Source: Cinnamomum chago
Taxonomy: Eukaryota; Streptophyta; Magnoliopsida; Laurales; Lauraceae
NCBI GenBank assembly: GCA_038049695.1
Contig: CP142458.1
Location: 42,253,501-42,317,500, forward strand
DNA length: 64,000 bases
Reading direction: 5' to 3'
The position numbers and the translations under genes were made by a program. Below the pieces are notes generated by a model. That model saw only the letters and a list, made by a program, of their open reading frames with translations, was not told the origin of the DNA and searched no databases. This document shows, piece after piece, positions 1 to 11,604 of this stretch; the first letter of the stretch is position 1; each line of letters opens with the position of its first letter.

Positions 1-559
1 AGGGGAAAAGATTGGTAAAATTTTACCTCCAAATGGCTTTCAAGAAGGGTACATTCAAGAGGAGAGAAGGTGGCTGGAAATGGAGGAGGAAGAAGATTAA
101 TCTTCAGCTGAGTTGTAGGAAAATGAAAAGAAGAAGAGCCCAACGTGGGTTTATGGGTTTTGTAAGACCCCGACCCGAGTGAACCCGATTAGTGCTAATT
201 AAGTTGTGTGTTAGTGCTAAGCTTGATTAGTGATTTTGACTAAGTTGGGTTTGGAATAGCCTTTGTTTTAGTTTTGGGCAACTTGGAGTGTTTTGATAGC
301 TAGTGGGGCCCTTTGGGGGTTCCCTTTCGGCTTTGCTTTTACTTGAGAGATTTTCTGGAATTGTTTAGGATTGCGTTCTTGACCCGTTGCATTCATCTTG
401 CTGAATCCTACAACTTTGATGTTGATCCCATGTCCATTCGAGGCCCCGAAACCCGATTCCCTAGCCTTGAGGGCAAAACAGTCATTGCACACCAAATATG
501 TACCCAAAACTTGATATTCCCGAAACCCGTGAAATATATACTTTTTAGAAACTGGATAT

Positions 560-590
560 TTCGACGAACATTTCTTCCTTCTTCGTCGAA
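560..590 (+). promoter_or_regulatory. Conserved U3 inverted repeat TTCGACGAA/TTCGTCGAA (copy A1)
   Basis: A perfect 9-bp inverted repeat, arms 560-568 and 582-590, with a 13-bp spacer. The same arrangement recurs in nearly all gypsy LTRs of the window, about 75-90 bp upstream of the TATA position where that can be judged. Function is unknown. A palindromic factor-binding site or an RNA/DNA hairpin are both possible. Confidence 0.6.
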
Positions 591-1368
591 TCCATCCGAG
601 GTCCCGAGAGAGATGATTTCAGCCACCCAAGTTTCTTTAGTTGTGGGACCCAATCCCATTTGTTAACAAAGGAAAACCCCCCCTTCTTCATTTCCCTTTC
701 CAATCCCTTGTTCCAGCACAAACTATTGAACCTAGGGTTTTTCTTGCTTTCTCTTCTTCTTCTTGCTTCTCCATCTCTAATCCTCACCAATCTTGCACCA
801 AACTCGAAATGGAGATCACCAACCTCTTCCTCATCTTGCAAGCTTCATCTTGATACCATTTTTGGAGAAATCTTCCAACCTAGAGACCTTCCTTGAGCTA
901 GCTCTCTTCATTTGAAGGTCATCCAAGTAAGTGTTCTTCTTAATCTTCTAGATTTGTAGTCTTCTAGCCTTAGGGAAGCTACATTTGCATTATTGTTAGT
1001 TCATTCATTTTCATTCCTTGTGTAACCCATTTTAGGGTTGTTTTGGGGGTTTTTTATTGTAGCTTGGCTTTGAGCTATAGAAGTGAATAGAGGCTTGATT
1101 TCAGCTAGCTTGGACTTGAGGCAAGTGAATGATTGGGTGTTTTTAAGTTTTAAATGGTTTGGTGAAGTATTTATGGATTTTCATGCTTTTATGGCTTTAT
1201 TTATGGTTGAAATAAATGCTCTTAATGCATCTTGATAGCCTCATTTAATGTCTTGGAAACATGTGTTTAAGTCATCTTGTTTATAGTTCTATGTGGTTGT
1301 TTATGTGTTGGAAGGAAAGGAAAAAGGGGAGAAAAATCAAGTTTCTCGGACCTGCTGTACGCCCAGGT

Positions 1369-1483
1369 CCGATCGATCGGACTTGCAGGCCGATCGATCG
1401 GACTGTCGCTAACTGTAAGGCTTTTCGATCCGATCGATCGGACCTGTCCGTAACTGGGACAGGAATTCAGGCCGATCGATCGG
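1369..1483. repeat. Palindrome cassette, CCGATCGATCGG type
   Basis: Four exact copies of the 12-bp perfect palindrome CCGATCGATCGG, at 1369-1380, 1390-1401, 1430-1441 and 1472-1483, irregularly spaced. The cluster lies about 100 bp before the LTR block shared with families B and C. The homologous positions in A2 and A3 carry different palindromes. Confidence 0.85.
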
Positions 1484-3237
1484 ACCGAGTGAAATTTGAT
1501 ATTGTTTTTTTTTTTTTGGACCTTGGCTACCCTCCTTGGACTCATTTGACCTTACGTGAGGGCGTCTTGAGCCGATGCTCTTCACGGTTGGTTCGGAGGC
1601 ATCGAAGTTCAATCTATTTCAATCTTGAACGGGATGGAACGACACGATATTTTCTTCATACCTAAACGCAAGGTCTATTTCCTTGGGTATCGCGAATTCT
1701 TTTCCTTTCGGTGACTGAGTAGGTTGCTCGATGGTTCCGGGTTAACATCATACTTAGGATGGACCGTTATTAGTCTTGATTTTTCTATCATAACATCTAG
1801 TTATAACCATAAGCTCAATTTAAGTTTTGAAAATCGTAAAAGTGGATAAGGAGCCCGGAATGTCTTCAAACTCAAGGAGTACCAAGTCATTTCCATAATC
1901 GACATACGGGACCCCTATTCACTCAAATAGATCTTAAAATCATCATCTTTCCCGAATTGGTATAGTTCATTATATTCTTCATTTCTAAGATTTACATTAC
2001 ATGAATTGTTTTCCCCGAAAGCATTGATGTACACTTGAAATGGTTACTTGACCTGAAGTGCATTGCACCACATGATATGTCAGTGTGCCCTTGAGCACCC
2101 CCGTCTTGCCCGTTTGATTATATATTTGTACTTGATTTACTTGCATTGTCTCGATTGTATTTGACCTATGAGTCGGCACCACTAAACTTGGATAACCATG
2201 TTGGTCTGATCCACCGACTTGGAGATCCCCCTCTTGTCCCGCCAGCTGCAGTTTGGATCCCGCTACCCGGTCATTACCGTGGTCTTGTCCCGATGCCGCA
2301 GATTGCTACCGTGGTCATGTATAGTATTGTATATGTATTTAAAGATCCATTGTTTCTCCTCACCTCGAGTGACTGAGATCAGTGCCTAGTTATTGCTCTA
2401 TCGCTTTAGTGATAGAGGACTTAGCTTCGTGTGGTCGCCATCTTGCTTATTTCCCGATTCCTTGGATACCTTATGAGTTTTATCTTGCCTACTTATTTTC
2501 TAACAATGATTTATCTATTTTATGAGAGTTCTTGCTTAAACAGATTTCTATGCTTTTCAAGATATATCATCTATTATACATTGTTATATCTTTTCACTCT
2601 CTTGCCAGACCGTCGTGTCTGACCCATTTGCTTTGGTACTCAGGTCCCGTTGCCGGTTTCCTTGAGGAGGAGCCAGAGGAGGCGGTAGGTGAGCCGCAAC
2701 CTCTAGTTGAGTGGCGTGCTGACGATGTCATGTAGACATCGGGTTGCTACAAGAGGCGTAACATTTTGGGGAGAACTATTTAACCATTCTTTTGGGTTAT
2801 TGTTTTGTTTATATTGGCCTTTGTTGGCCTCTAATTTTGGGGAATGTAACTAAATGATATTTTGTCTAACTTTAACAACTTTTGGGAAACATGGTACAAA
2901 TCATTGCTCATTTTGATATAGTACTCTATACTTGATGCTATTGCTTTCATGACTAGAGATAGTCTAACTATTTGATTTGCTACACGCTTCCGCACTTAAA
3001 AAGAAATATTCATGCAAGGTTGTGATATCCTCACCGCGGACACCTGTGGGAAATTAAATAAATGATGTTATCATTTAAACAGATGTTGTTGGTTCATGAC
3101 ACTAATGTCCCGACTCCGGATCGGTCCTACGGGGTCCCCGGTCTGGGGTCACGACAGGTTTAAGTTGAGAAAGTGGGCCCTAATGGCCCTCAAATCTTCA
3201 CATAGCTGGATCTATCCTTTGTGGGTCCCGAATGAGA

Positions 3238-3266
3238 TCGACGAAGAAGACAAAGTTGGTCGTCGA
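3238..3266 (-). promoter_or_regulatory. Conserved U3 inverted repeat in left LTR of outer gypsy
   Basis: TCGACGA at 3238-3244 faces TCGTCGA at 3260-3266. Its counterpart in the right LTR is at 35217-35245. The minus-strand context matches the A-family inverted repeat. Confidence 0.55.
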
Positions 3267-3673
3267 AAATTCTAGTTTTCAAAAAGGATATTTCCCTCAT
3301 GATTTTCAAATTTTGAAATTTATGCACAGATTTGGGTGTGAAAAGACTGTTTTGTCCTTTTTCTCGAAAAACACGATTTCTGGGTTTCAAATGCAAACAG
3401 ATAAAACATGAAAGTTATTACGATCAATAAAACAATTCAAAAGGAGTAAAAATTGAAATATTTTCGAAATCAAGAATAAATACTCCCAAAACAACACGCG
3501 TCACCCGGTGCCCGGGCCCGCGTCAAACTAAGTCTAACGCCTCTCCAAATTCCCCAAAGCTATTCAAAAGTCTAATCTAGCTTAAAAATCAACTAATCAT
3601 CCTCTATTCCCACTTAGATACTAATCACAGCTAAATAAACAATTAAGCATACTAAACCTGGGTCAGGGTCGAC

Positions 3674-3687
3674 ATCCTCCACCCCTC
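3674..3687 (-). other. Polypurine tract of outer gypsy element
   Basis: On the minus strand a purine run (GAGGGGTGGAGGA) directly abuts the LTR start TGTCGACC. This is the expected plus-strand DNA synthesis primer and fixes the element's orientation. Confidence 0.75.
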
Positions 3688-4036
3688 AGAGCATTTGGTC
3701 CTCCAAATGAGCATTAACCTCTGGTAATAGCTGAGGGTGCTTCTTCTGAACTTGATCACGCAATTCCCAAGTAGCTTCATCTGGCCCGTGATTTTCCCAT
3801 AACACTTTTACCCAATGAATTGTTCGGTTCCTCAGTTCCTGTTCTTTGGTGTCAATGATTCTAACCGGTTTCTCAATGTAGGTGGCATCCTTCCGAACTT
3901 CCAATGGCTCATGGTGTAACACATGTGAAGGGTCTGAGATATATCTCCTCAACATAGACACGTGAAATACATTGTGTACACCCGACAACTCAGGTGGCAA
4001 GGCTAATCTGTAGGCCACTTCACCAACATGACTCAA
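3686..4036 (-). pseudogene. Integrase C-terminal/chromodomain-like end of gypsy pol
   Basis: The open frame gives 116 residues that form the end of the polyprotein. Residues 1-40 hold the GEVAYRLALPPELSGVHNVF and HVSMLRRYISDPSHVL motifs typical of the integrase C-terminus in plant chromoviruses. The second half, with KVLWENHGPDEATWE, resembles the short chromodomain-like tail that in this group helps direct integration to heterochromatin. The first Met is probably internal, since homology continues upstream across stops into the integrase core at 4043-4790. The frame stops just before the polypurine tract, as expected. Intact over its own length, but orphaned by stops in the rest of pol. Confidence 0.88.
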
Positions 4037-4042
4037 GATCTC

Positions 4043-4790
4043 TTACGGTCCAATGAATCTCCTTGACAACTTACCTTTCTGACTATCCATCGGTCTGAGG
4101 GTGATACGCTGTGCTAAACTAAAGTTTCGTACCCATGGACTCATGCAAAGTCTTCCAAAATCTCGAAACAAATCTGCTATCCCGATCTGAAGTGATAGAC
4201 ACTGGTTGACCATGACGACTAACAATCTCTTTCACAAAGGCTTCTGCAAGAGGCAGCATTTGCATCTTTTTCCCGGTCTTCAATCGAATGAAGTGTGCAG
4301 ACTTTGTAAGTCAGTCAACTATAACCCAAATAGCATTATTTCCTCTGCTAGTAGTGGGTAATCCTGAGACAAAATACATCGTAAGATGTTCCCATTTCCA
4401 CTTCAGGATTTCTAACGGTTGCAAAAGACCAGGTGGTTTCTGATGTTTTGCGCTCACTAGCTGACAAGTCATGCATCGGGACACAAAAGCTGCAATTTTT
4501 CTCTTCATATTGTTCCACTAAAAACGGTTCTTCATATTGTGATACATTTTGGTACTCCCCGAGTGCATGGAATACCTTGTATTATGAGCTTGCACCATGA
4601 TATCATTCCTCAGATTATTTATCTTTGGAACAAAAAGTCGGTCACGAAAGTAAAGTACCCCATCCACGATTCGAAAATCTGGACGTTCCGAGATGTGTTC
4701 AACAATTTTAGCCAAATCTGGATCTTGCAACTGACTCTTCAAAATCTTCTGAATGAAAACAGGCCCAGTCACTGTCATGTTTGCCAACAT
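4043..4790 (-). pseudogene. Gypsy integrase (zinc-binding domain and catalytic core), broken
   Basis: Integrase inserts the cDNA into host chromatin. In sense order, residues encoded near 4790-4518 run into an HHCC zinc domain (first His in AHNTRYSMHSG; CMTC after the break). 4508-4311 continues into the core. Further core sequence is spread over about 4310-4043, including SDRDSRF (second catalytic Asp) and the TDG.SER region (Glu). Damage seen directly: a stop separates the zinc domain at 4515-4509, another lies after WVIVD, and a stop replaces the residue before SER. The usual TMDFV motif reads TMYFV, so the first catalytic Asp appears to be Tyr. Catalytically dead by inspection. Confidence 0.87.
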
Positions 4791-4835
4791 AACTCCTTTT
4801 CTTAGTTGTTGAAAATCAACCCCTAACTCTTCAAA

Positions 4836-5567
4836 CTACTGAAAATTACAAAATCCTTGCAAACTAGCCACACTAACTGACTTTCTATTCAAAGCATCAG
4901 CTACTACATTCATTTTCCCTGGATGATAAATGATCGGAAAATCATAATCTTTGATGTACTCCATCCATCTCCTCTGTCTCATGTTCAATTCCTTCTGAGA
5001 AATTAAATATTGGAGACTGCGGTGGTCTGAATGGACTTCAAAATTTTCTCCATAAGGATAATGTCTCCACATCTTCAATGCAAAGACATTTGCCGCCAAT
5101 TCTAAGTCATGTGTTGCATAGTTTTTCTCGTGCTCTTTCAATTGCCTTGAGCCATACGCTATGACTTTGCCATCTTGCATCAACACACATCCTAGTCCCA
5201 CATTCAAGGCATCGGTATAAATGACAAAACCACCATTGCCTGAAGGTAAAATGAGAATAGGTGCATAAGTTAATCTCTTCTTCAGTTCTTCAAAACTGGC
5301 TTCACACTCTGACCTTACAAAAGGCACATTTTTCCTGGTTAACTTGGTCAAAGGTGCTGCTATAGATGAAAATCCCTGCACAAACCTTCTGTAATAACCT
5401 ACCAAACCCAGAAAACTCCTGATTTCAGTCACATTCTTTGATCTTTCCCACTTGATCACTGCCTCAATTTTTGTTGGATCGACTGCCAAACCTTCTTTGG
5501 AGATAATATAGCCTAGGAAGGCAACTTGTTCTAGCCAAAATTCGCACTTCCCAAGCTTAGCATACAA
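4836..5567 (-). pseudogene. Gypsy RT thumb/connection and RNase H
   Basis: A 243-residue open stretch. Residues 1-45 ([23 protein letters not shown]) are the end of the RT domain. [19 protein letters not shown] is the connection. From about residue 105 it is RNase [15 protein letters not shown] carries the first acidic residue, [13 protein letters not shown] and HDLELAA the helix motifs, [11 protein letters not shown] the Asp/His region, and [10 protein letters not shown] the C-terminal Asp. RNase H degrades the RNA strand of the RNA/DNA hybrid. This is the best preserved part of this pol, but it is cut off from RT by a stop at about 5622-5624 and from integrase by further stops. Confidence 0.92.
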
Positions 5568-5624
5568 TTGATTGTCTTTTAGAAGCTGCAGTGACGTTCT
5601 CAGATGTTGCTCATGATCTTCTCT

Positions 5625-6227
5625 TCACTTGGAATACACCAATATGTCATCAATAAAGACGACTGTGAACTGATCTAAATGAGGTACAAAGATCTTGTTC
5701 ATGAGTGCCATAAATACTACCGGTGCATTCGTTAGTCCAAAGGGCATCACTAAAAATTCATAGTGCCCATATCGAGTCCGGAAAGTTGTCTTTGGTATAT
5801 TTGATTCTCTGACTCTCAGCTGATGGTATCCGGATCTCAAATCTATCTTCAAAAAGTACTCTGCTCCTTGAAATTGATCAAATAACTCATCTATCCTTGG
5901 CAATGGATATTTACTTTTGATGGTCACTTGATTCAGCTTTCTGTAATCTATGCACATTCTCAAGCTTCCATCCTTCTTCTTAACAAATAACACTGGATCT
6001 CCCTAGGGTGAGATGCTTGGTCTTATGAAACCTTTCTCTAATAACTCTTGCAACTGAAGTTTTAATTCACCTAACTCTGCAGGAGCCATTCTATATGGTG
6101 CAATGGAGATAGGAGCAGTCCCTGGCATCAACTCAATTGTGAATTCGACTTCCCTAACAGGTGGCAAACCTGGAATTTCTTCCTGGAATACATCTGGAAA
6201 TTCACATACAACGGGGATTTCCTTCAC
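5625..6227 (-). pseudogene. Gypsy reverse transcriptase fingers and palm
   Basis: Two adjacent open pieces in the same frame, 6227-6003 and 5993-5625, separated by a stop at about 6000-6002. The first holds the linker [20 protein letters not shown] and PYRMAPAEL. The second holds [60 protein letters not shown] and the active-site box [12 protein letters not shown] (usual YVDD form, here FIDD, with both Asp present). A second in-frame stop follows YSK. RT copies genomic RNA into cDNA. Motif content places it in Ty3/gypsy, probably Tekay/Del-like. The domain is inactive because of the two stops. Confidence 0.93.
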
Positions 6228-6341
6228 CCCTTAGGATTGTTTATCCTCCGTGATAGACACTATGAATCCCTCACATCCACTTTTTAATAGTTTTGCTGCT
6301 GATAAGGCTGATATAAAACTAGCATGTGATATCTTTCTCTC

Positions 6342-6734
6342 TCATTGAAATTTTACTCCGGAGTGCATTCCATCCAATGAGAAAAACATAGTTTTGTTAA
6401 AACAATCCATAGTGGCATGGTGATCTGCTAACCAATCCATCCCTAATATAACATCGAAGTCATGCATGTCCAACAGAATGAGGTTTGCTGGGAAAGTAAC
6501 ATCTCCTATCTTAACTATGCAACTAGGGTGATAAGTACTACAAACAACTTGTTTCCCTACTGGTGTTGTGACAGTTAAAATAAAGTCTAGTTCGCTAACA
6601 GACACATTAATCAGTTTAGCAAACATAGGAGACAAGAAAGAATGGGTGGATCCAAAATCAAACAATATCTTAGCTTCTACTCCACAGACAAAGAGTGTAC
6701 CTTCAACAACGTTTCCTGCTGCATCCGCATCCAC
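6342..6734 (-). pseudogene. Gypsy aspartic protease
   Basis: The open stretch gives 130 residues of a retropepsin-like domain that would process the polyprotein: EGTLFVCGVEAKILFDFGSTH, then FDVILGMDWLADHHATMDC, typical of the gypsy protease. The active-site triad normally reads DSG or DTG. Here it reads DFG, replacing the residue next to the catalytic Asp, which should cripple activity. The piece is separated from RT (6227) by about 115 bases with stops. Confidence 0.87.
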
Positions 6735-6986
6735 TTGATTAAGGTGATTTAAACGACCTTGAAGATGAGGTCTGTTCCGATTCTGATTCAGTCTTCCTTG
6801 CGGTGCATTCTTGAGTTATTGCTGAGGACGGGCAATTTGAATCTGTAGTTGTTGACGAGGTTGCTGTTGTTCGTCTATTGTTGTGGTTGCCTTAGTTGGT
6901 TATGAACCACTTGTTGATTCTGCTGGGGTGCTTGCCTGGGCTGCTGTGGAGCCCTATTGCCTTGGTTCCTATTATTTGGGCAATCC
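6735..6986 (-). pseudogene. Gag tail after zinc knuckle (gypsy)
   Basis: Minus-strand translation just inside the copia LTR insertion continues gag with CPNN and then a Gln/Asn/Pro-rich, low-complexity tail (runs of QQ and NQ) leading to protease. Stops and frame changes are present, so this is a decayed linker. The zinc knuckle itself is split by the insertion at 6987. Confidence 0.7.
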
Positions 6987-8019
6987 TGTTAGTTTTATGG
7001 TCTCAATACCAGTATATGATGAATAGATTGGTTAATTTCTTTATTTATCAATATAATCATGGTTTCCTTTCATGAGATGAATGGTGATTTATTACTTAAT
7101 GCACATGACCAATATATATGAAATAATGGTTCATGAGATGAACCGGGTCCCATTAGTATATTAGATGTGATATATGTATATAGATGAGATCCACATACGG
7201 GAGATATGTATCACAAATCTTATACTTAAAATATCTTCACAACTAGTGATGAGATTGGGCATCTCATCTGACAAGGTTGCAACACTTTGATCACTATGAG
7301 ATAGTGTGATTTGTCTCGATCATCAAAATGTAAGATTCTGGATCACGGTGCTGGTACATTGGATGTATTGAAGGACCATGAGAAGCACCTTATCAAATAC
7401 TGTCTCGATTTAAGGAATGCTCTCATAATTCCCTAGCAATAGGCTCTCAATCCTGAGACATTGATGAACTCAAGTTTCTATCTATTCATTTGCTTTGAGT
7501 CACCAATGAGTGAGGCCAACTGTAGGTCAACACCTCGGTGTCTTGGGCACGTGGTAGTAGGACTGTGGGAACATGCAATGATCAAGATGGAATCTATCTA
7601 CATTATCCCCTTGTGCCAATTAATGGATTTATCATTGGTAAGTGCGCACCCATTCCAATTAAGAGTTAATTGGAACAGTACCAAATGATCACTATAATTA
7701 ATTGGGGCTCAAGGATAATAAGATGTGGATCTAAGATTGGATGAGACAGATTTACTCCAATTGATCCATGGATAATGATAGAGGGGTCTATTTGTGGTAA
7801 TTGGGAAGTTTAGGGTCTTCATTGAAAAATATTCCTAAGACTGGAGTGCAATTGCATTTATATAGTGGAGTTATTTGCAATTAACTGTGGGCCCGGATTG
7901 CACATGAGATGTGGGGTCGCGTGTCCCAGTTGGAGCCAGCTTTCTAAGGAATCCCTAGTGGTCCCCATGCTAGCCCAATTTATTAGAAAGATACTAATTC
8001 TACTTGAACTCTAAAAGGA

Positions 8020-8215
8020 AGGTTACTATTTCTATTTGAAGTGAGACTTCTAATAGTGGTAATGGTAAGCTACTAATTATTAATGGAAGTAGGACTTCTA
8101 TTTTAATTAGAAAGGAGGAAGCTACTAATAGTTGTAGAAGTGAGACTTCTGTGGAAATTAGTAAGGGAGATGTTTACTAATTTGTAATGGGAGTTAAACT
8201 TCTATTTCAAATAGG
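8020..8215 (+). promoter_or_regulatory. U3 tandem enhancer-like repeats of copia LTR (solo copy)
   Basis: Four imperfect units about 50 bp apart, each with an ACTTCTA core and a GAAGT(GAG)ACTTC-type imperfect palindrome, end just upstream of the TATA box. Comparable arrays occur at about 36300-36450, 37790-37980 and 59085-59280. U3 tandem repeats acting as enhancers are established for tobacco Tnt1. Activity here is inferred. Confidence 0.65.
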
Positions 8216-8237
8216 AAAAGAGGAGTTATGGAGGGCT

Positions 8238-8245
8238 ATAAATAG
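8238..8245 (+). promoter_or_regulatory. TATA box of copia solo LTR
   Basis: TATAAATA directly follows the U3 tandem repeats. It aligns with TATAAAAG at 38000 and 59297 in the LTRs of element P. Confidence 0.7.
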
Positions 8246-8755
8246 AGGAATAATCCTCTCAAATTCATGCATAATCATAAGATCACTTTCAGCCCCCTTG
8301 TGCAAGAGTTGTACAAGTCTTCTTCTTCTCAAAGTTCCCCTCTCTTTCACCTTTGGTTCCTTAGAGTTAATAGTAGGGTTTTTCTCTTGAGGATTCCACC
8401 ATCTTCTTGAGAAAAGAGATCTAATACGGGACATAGTGTGGAAGATCAAAAGGAGTTGAAGATTCTGATTTGGATTGTGAAGTTGTTCATCACCAAAGTA
8501 AAGAAATCAAATCCTCCATTAGAGCACAACAAAGCTCCAAAGGTATATCTACATCCTTGTATGTTGTGGATTTCGTGGTAGCTTGTTTATGTGTTGTTTT
8601 CTATCTTATAGATAATATGTGTTGCTGTACATGGCTATGAGATTGTGGGAATTGCATCCTGGATTGGGTTTGTTGCATTCTATTCAATTGATCCCTGCAT
8701 CAAGTGGGTCGAAAGTTTTTGAAACCTGTCTGGAAGGCCCACCGATATTCCAACA

Positions 8756-9775
8756 AATCCATCATTTGGTGATCTGTGCTACCACACCTGTAGTATTGAC
8801 CAGTGACTCTGTAGCATTGTTGAGAAGGGTGATTCTTCCCACAATGTTCACACCACCTTGCATCTGATTGTTCTGCTGCTGCTGATGTCTTGGCCTATTT
8901 CCTTGATTAGATTTATGACCATGTTGTTGTCTCTTCCTTTGTGCGTCCTTGAGGAACTGGTTATTGATGTCCTCAAACTTATATGCTCTCTTGATGGCCT
9001 CTTGGAAGGTAGCAGGGGGTACAACACCGGAAGCATCCCTAAGAATGATACGGTTTAGTCCCCCTAGGAACTTAGTAATCTTCTTCTACTCGGTGTCCAC
9101 GAGCTCTGGTGCGTACCGGGACAATCTCTCAGATTTTGTAAGATATTCAAGGACTATGGTGTCTTCCTGCTTGAGTAACTGAAACTCAACTACCTTCTAT
9201 CTTTGGATGTGAGGAGGTACTTACTTCTCACTGAACTGTTGCTTGAAGGTTGTCCAAGCAATATCATTCTCAATGTGTTGATAGCCATCCTTAACCGTCT
9301 TCCACCAAATGTCTGTCAATCCTGTAAACATAGAAGCTGCCAAATGGACCTGCTGCCTGCCTGTGCATCTGAAGAGATCAAAGATGTTTTCCGTATGAGA
9401 GAGCCAATCATCAGCCTGTAGAGGATCTTCTCCCCCTGTTAATTCTTTCGGGCCTCTTTTTCGAAACCTCTCAAATAAAACATTAGGGTCAAGTTCCCTA
9501 TTTTGGATGACAATTTGAGGTCCTACATTTTGAGGTTACACGGGATCTGGCCTCCTTCCCAAAACTTCTAATAATTGCCTCTGAACTTGAGTTAGTTCTT
9601 CATCCTTCTTGGCCATCTGTTCTTGCAATCTGGCTTGGTTTTCATTTGCTTTTTGTTGTTGGTCCACCATCATTTGTATAAGCTGTTGAAACTGATTTGA
9701 CATTGGATTATCCACTCCACTACCACTGTTACTACCGGAAGGGTTTGCATTCGATGTATCTCTACGACGAGACAT
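8756..9775 (-). pseudogene. Gypsy gag (capsid/nucleocapsid), broken
   Basis: Gag packages genomic RNA. The probable start is the Met at 9775 (MSRRRDTSNANPSG), followed by a Gln-rich predicted coiled coil (QQLIQMMVDQQQKANENQ) up to a stop at 9536-9538. Homology then continues in frame through PLQADDWLSHTENIFDL and AASMFTGLTDIWWKT, the retrotransposon gag core, then KFLGGLNR and a Gln-rich basic stretch. It ends in two Cys/His knuckles, the second cut by the copia LTR at 8755. At least three stops are visible (about 9537, 9218, 9198). Decayed. Confidence 0.85.
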
Positions 9776-9920
9776 AGTGCTGCAAAACCATTTGTTAGTA
9801 CAACAAAGCATGATAAATAAAGTGTACCCCAAATCCCAATCGATACCAACTAACGAACATTCTAACGGATCCTCTCCACGACCCTGTGTTCTAGTTTCTT
9901 TTAATTGCCTGAAACATTTC

Positions 9921-9937
9921 TCGCTTTGATACGAAGC
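9921..9937 (-). other. Primer-binding site of outer gypsy element (decayed)
   Basis: On the minus strand, next to the LTR end GGGGCTTGACA, the sequence TTCGTATCAAAGC resembles the initiator tRNA-Met site TTGGTATCAGAGC seen in the other elements, with two mismatches. Confidence 0.65.
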
Positions 9938-11604
9938 CTGTCAAGCCCCTAGACCGAGGCCCTGATAATCAAGTCCTTAATCCGGGGGATGCGGCGCGAC
10001 GGGTTTGAAAATCTCGTCCACCTCGCGCTAGTTTCCCATAGTTTCCGCGGTGAGGATCCAAAAATTGATCCATTACGATATCATAAATCATATTCACAAT
10101 ATTCAACAGTGTGCGGAAGCGATGTAGCAAACACTTAGTGTCGTGACCCCGGACCGGGTTACCGAGGTCCTAATCCGGGATCGGGACACTAATGGTGATG
10201 ATAGTGTGGTGATTGAATGGTTAATATGTATAATGTGTCAACAAGGTGCACACACTTATTTAATTTCCCACAGGTGTTCGCGGTGAGGATATCACGACCA
10301 TATATGAGCATTTCTTTTAAGTGCGGAAGCGTGTAGCAAATCAAATATTCAGTCCATCTCAAATCATAAAGATAATAACACAATTATAGTACCGTATCAG
10401 AATGAGCAATGACCATTCGCATGTTACCCAAAAGTAAGTTAAAGTTTATACAAAGATCATTTAATTACATTTCCCAAAAATAGAGGCCAACAAAGGCTAA
10501 TATAAATAAAATACCAATCCAAGGAATGGTTAAACAGTTTCCCAAAATATTAAGTCTCTCATAGAAACCAAATGTCTAAATGACGTCATCAGCACGTCAC
10601 TCAACTAACTGTTGTGGTTCTCCGACCGCCTCCTCGTGCTCCTCCTTGGGATAACCAACAACGGGACCTGAGTACCAAAGAGTGGGTCAAACACGACGGT
10701 TTGGCAAATGGGTAAAATACAATGACAATATGATAATAAATGAATTTACCTTCAAAAGCATTTAAACCTGTTTAAATAACAATTTCTATGAATGAGATAA
10801 ACCTTTATTCAAATACAAGTATGCTTTATAAAACATGTACATGTAACCAAGGAAACGGGGAAACAAGCAAGATGGCAACCACACGAAGCTAAGTCCTCTA
10901 TCACTAAAGCGATATAGCAATAACTAGGCACTGATCTCAGTCACTCAAGGTGAGGAGAAACAGTGGATCTTATAAATATATATACATATACTATACATGA
11001 CCACGGTAGCGAGCCGGGCATCGGGAATCACAGTAGCAATCTGCGTCATCGGGACAAGACCACGGTAATAACCGGGTAGCAGGATCCAAACTGCAGCTGG
11101 CGGGATAAGAGGGGGATCTCCAAGTCGGTGGATCAGACCAACAGGGTTATCCAAGCTTAGTGGTGCCGACTAATAGGTCAAATAACAAATCGAGACATGT
11201 GCAAGTAAATCAAGTACAAATAAATAAACGGGCAGGACGGGGGTACTCAAGGGCACACTGTCATTTCATGTGGTGCACTGCACTTCAAGACGAGTAACTA
11301 TCGAAAGTGTACTTCAATGCTTTCGGGAAAACAAGGCATGTAGTATAAATCTCGGGATCGATAAAGTACAATGAAAAATTGCAATTTCTGGGTAAAGTAT
11401 CGGTTTCAAGATTCCTTTGAAGTGAATAGGGATCCCGTATGTCGATCTAATAATAATTTGGTACTCTTTGACTTTGGGGACATTCCGAGCTCCTTATACA
11501 CTTTGAAATTTTTAAAACTTCGAATGACATCTTCGTGATATGGTTTCTTTCTCAAATGGCCTCATACCTTGCCTAGTGAATCTCCTTTGACCAACAAAGC
11601 TCAT

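Larger units (their letters stand above)
161..3156 (+). mobile_element. Solo LTR, gypsy family A (copy A1)
   Basis: A 2,996-bp LTR beginning TGTAAGACCCCGACC and ending GGGGTCACGACA, with target duplication GGTTT at 156-160 and 3157-3161. No internal region follows, so it is a solo LTR, normally produced by recombination between the two LTRs of one element. It is homologous end to end with 51871-54865 and with the inverted copy at 10139-32510. It carries the TTCGACGAA/TTCGTCGAA inverted repeat at 560-590, a four-copy CGATCGATCG cluster at 1369-1483, and a block at about 1560-1665 shared with family B and C LTRs. The small open frames inside it match no protein I recognise. Confidence 0.93.
1..3673 (-). 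repeat. Left (3') LTR of outer gypsy element, partial and interrupted
   Basis: Only the terminal part of this LTR lies in the window: 1-160 and 3162-3673, about 670 bp. It matches 34980-35645 of the other LTR with scattered substitutions. It ends at GGGTCGACA just before the polypurine tract. It is split by the solo LTR at 161-3156 with target duplication GGTTT. Confidence 0.88.
6987..8755 (+). mobile_element. Solo LTR of copia family P/M
   Basis: A 1,769-bp LTR, TGTTAGTTTTATGG to ATATTCCAACA, with target duplication AATCC at 6982-6986 and 8756-8760. It matches the 5' LTR of element P (36760-38516) along its length. It sits in the gag zinc-knuckle coding region of the outer gypsy element, in antisense orientation. 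It contains the tandem GAAGT...ACTTC units at about 8020-8215 and a TATA box at 8238-8245. Confidence 0.94.

Noticed and set aside
313..666. Small open frames in family A LTR U3 (117 and 98 residues) as genes
   Set aside because: Not conserved in A2/A3, no domains, and they overlap the inverted repeat and promoter region.
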